Positions 63,914 through 64,000 of a stretch of DNA of 64,000 nucleotides are shown one piece after another. The DNA is taken from positions 1,955,001 through 2,019,000 of the forward strand of contig NZ_CP041637.1 in assembly GCF_007197735.1 (NCBI RefSeq). Direction: 5' to 3'. The position numbers were made by a program, and so were the translations under genes. The DNA comes from Formosa sediminum (GTDB lineage: Bacteria; Bacteroidota; Bacteroidia; Flavobacteriales; Flavobacteriaceae). How positions within the stretch are numbered: the stretch's first letter is position 1; each line of letters begins with the position of its first letter. A model generated the notes under the pieces. That model saw nothing but the letters and a program-made list of their open reading frames with translations, made no database searches and was not told the DNA's origin.

Positions 63914-64000
63914 TTGAAGCTTTCAGTAATTGTATTAAATTATAATGTCCGTTATTTTCTTGAACTTTGTCTTAAAAGTGTCGAAGCTGCTATTTCTGAT
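63914..64000 (+). CDS. Family 2 glycosyltransferase (N terminus, truncated by window end)
   Basis: Twenty-nine codons from a TTG start five bases after recR read (M)KLSVIVLNYNVRYFLELC..., the standard opening strand and loop of GT-A family 2 glycosyltransferases. No in-frame ATG or GTG is nearby, so TTG is the likely start. It is probably cotranscribed with recR. The rest lies outside the window. Confidence 0.72.
   Translation, partial: MKLSVIVLNYNVRYFLELCLKSVEAAISD

Overview
The window is chromosomal DNA from a marine member of the Flavobacteriaceae (Bacteroidota). The evidence is low GC content, promoters with the Bacteroidota -7 element TAnnTTTG, near absence of Shine-Dalgarno sequences, many Cys-anchored lipoproteins, and family-typical gene orders (ftsK-lolA-lptF-ribBA; tolC-adaptor-RND). 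A PL7 alginate lyase lipoprotein and a mannitol-to-fructose-6-phosphate operon suggest a life on brown algae, since alginate and mannitol are both brown-algal carbon stores. I cannot name the genus from sequence alone.

Layout. 1-490: 3' end of a 23S rRNA gene, spacer, 5S rRNA and its terminator. 0.6-7.2 kb: Pif1-like helicase, alginate lyase, K+/H+ antiporter, and a Tat-exported HAD-fold protein beside a TetR regulator, with the same palindrome in front of both. 7.2-12.4 kb: a Nudix-type regulator divergent from a three-gene operon (NCS1-type carrier, mannitol 2-dehydrogenase, fructokinase). 12.4-17.4 kb: AsmA/DUF748-like protein, GNAT acetyltransferase, alpha/beta-hydrolase-like protein, flavodoxin-fold protein. 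17.5-28.9 kb: an RND efflux operon with a small PII-like gene and a DUF2892 membrane gene, a renal-dipeptidase-type lipoprotein, a Crp/Fnr regulator plus rhodanese operon, an MFS carrier and an AraC regulator. 29-31.5 kb: YhdH/AcuI-type oxidoreductase divergent from an HxlR regulator, then a dihydrouridine synthase.

31.6-38.9 kb: the most unusual block, a tight three-gene operon. It encodes an HD hydrolase fused to a Pycsar-effector-type membrane domain, a large GAF-like protein, and a 1219-residue lipoprotein. That lipoprotein joins a calcineurin-type phosphatase, a kinase-like middle domain and an outer-membrane beta-barrel. 38.9-46.1 kb: a housekeeping run on the minus strand (tpx, dgkA, ftsK, lolA, lptF-type permease, ribBA with a degenerate cyclohydrolase half). 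46.3-51.1 kb: fasciclin protein, KatG, and a peroxiredoxin-thioredoxin-DUF6952 operon. 51.2-64 kb: NhaC antiporter, trans-sulfuration PLP enzyme divergent from an Lrp regulator, small secreted protein, HtpG, S9 peptidase, FabH, CoA-binding protein, SSS symporter, RecR and the first 29 codons of a family 2 glycosyltransferase.

Regulatory logic visible in the DNA: (i) one palindrome, AAAGTGACCTAGGTTACTTT, lies at exactly the same distance from a TAnnTTTG element in front of the crp-rhodanese operon and, in degenerate form, the tolC-RND operon; (ii) the TetR palindrome is duplicated in front of tetR and the HAD gene; (iii) two 20-bp direct repeats spaced 21 bp apart sit just upstream of the mannitol promoter; (iv) an inverted repeat lies between the HxlR gene and its divergent oxidoreductase. 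I saw no tRNA gene, insertion sequence, prophage or CRISPR array.
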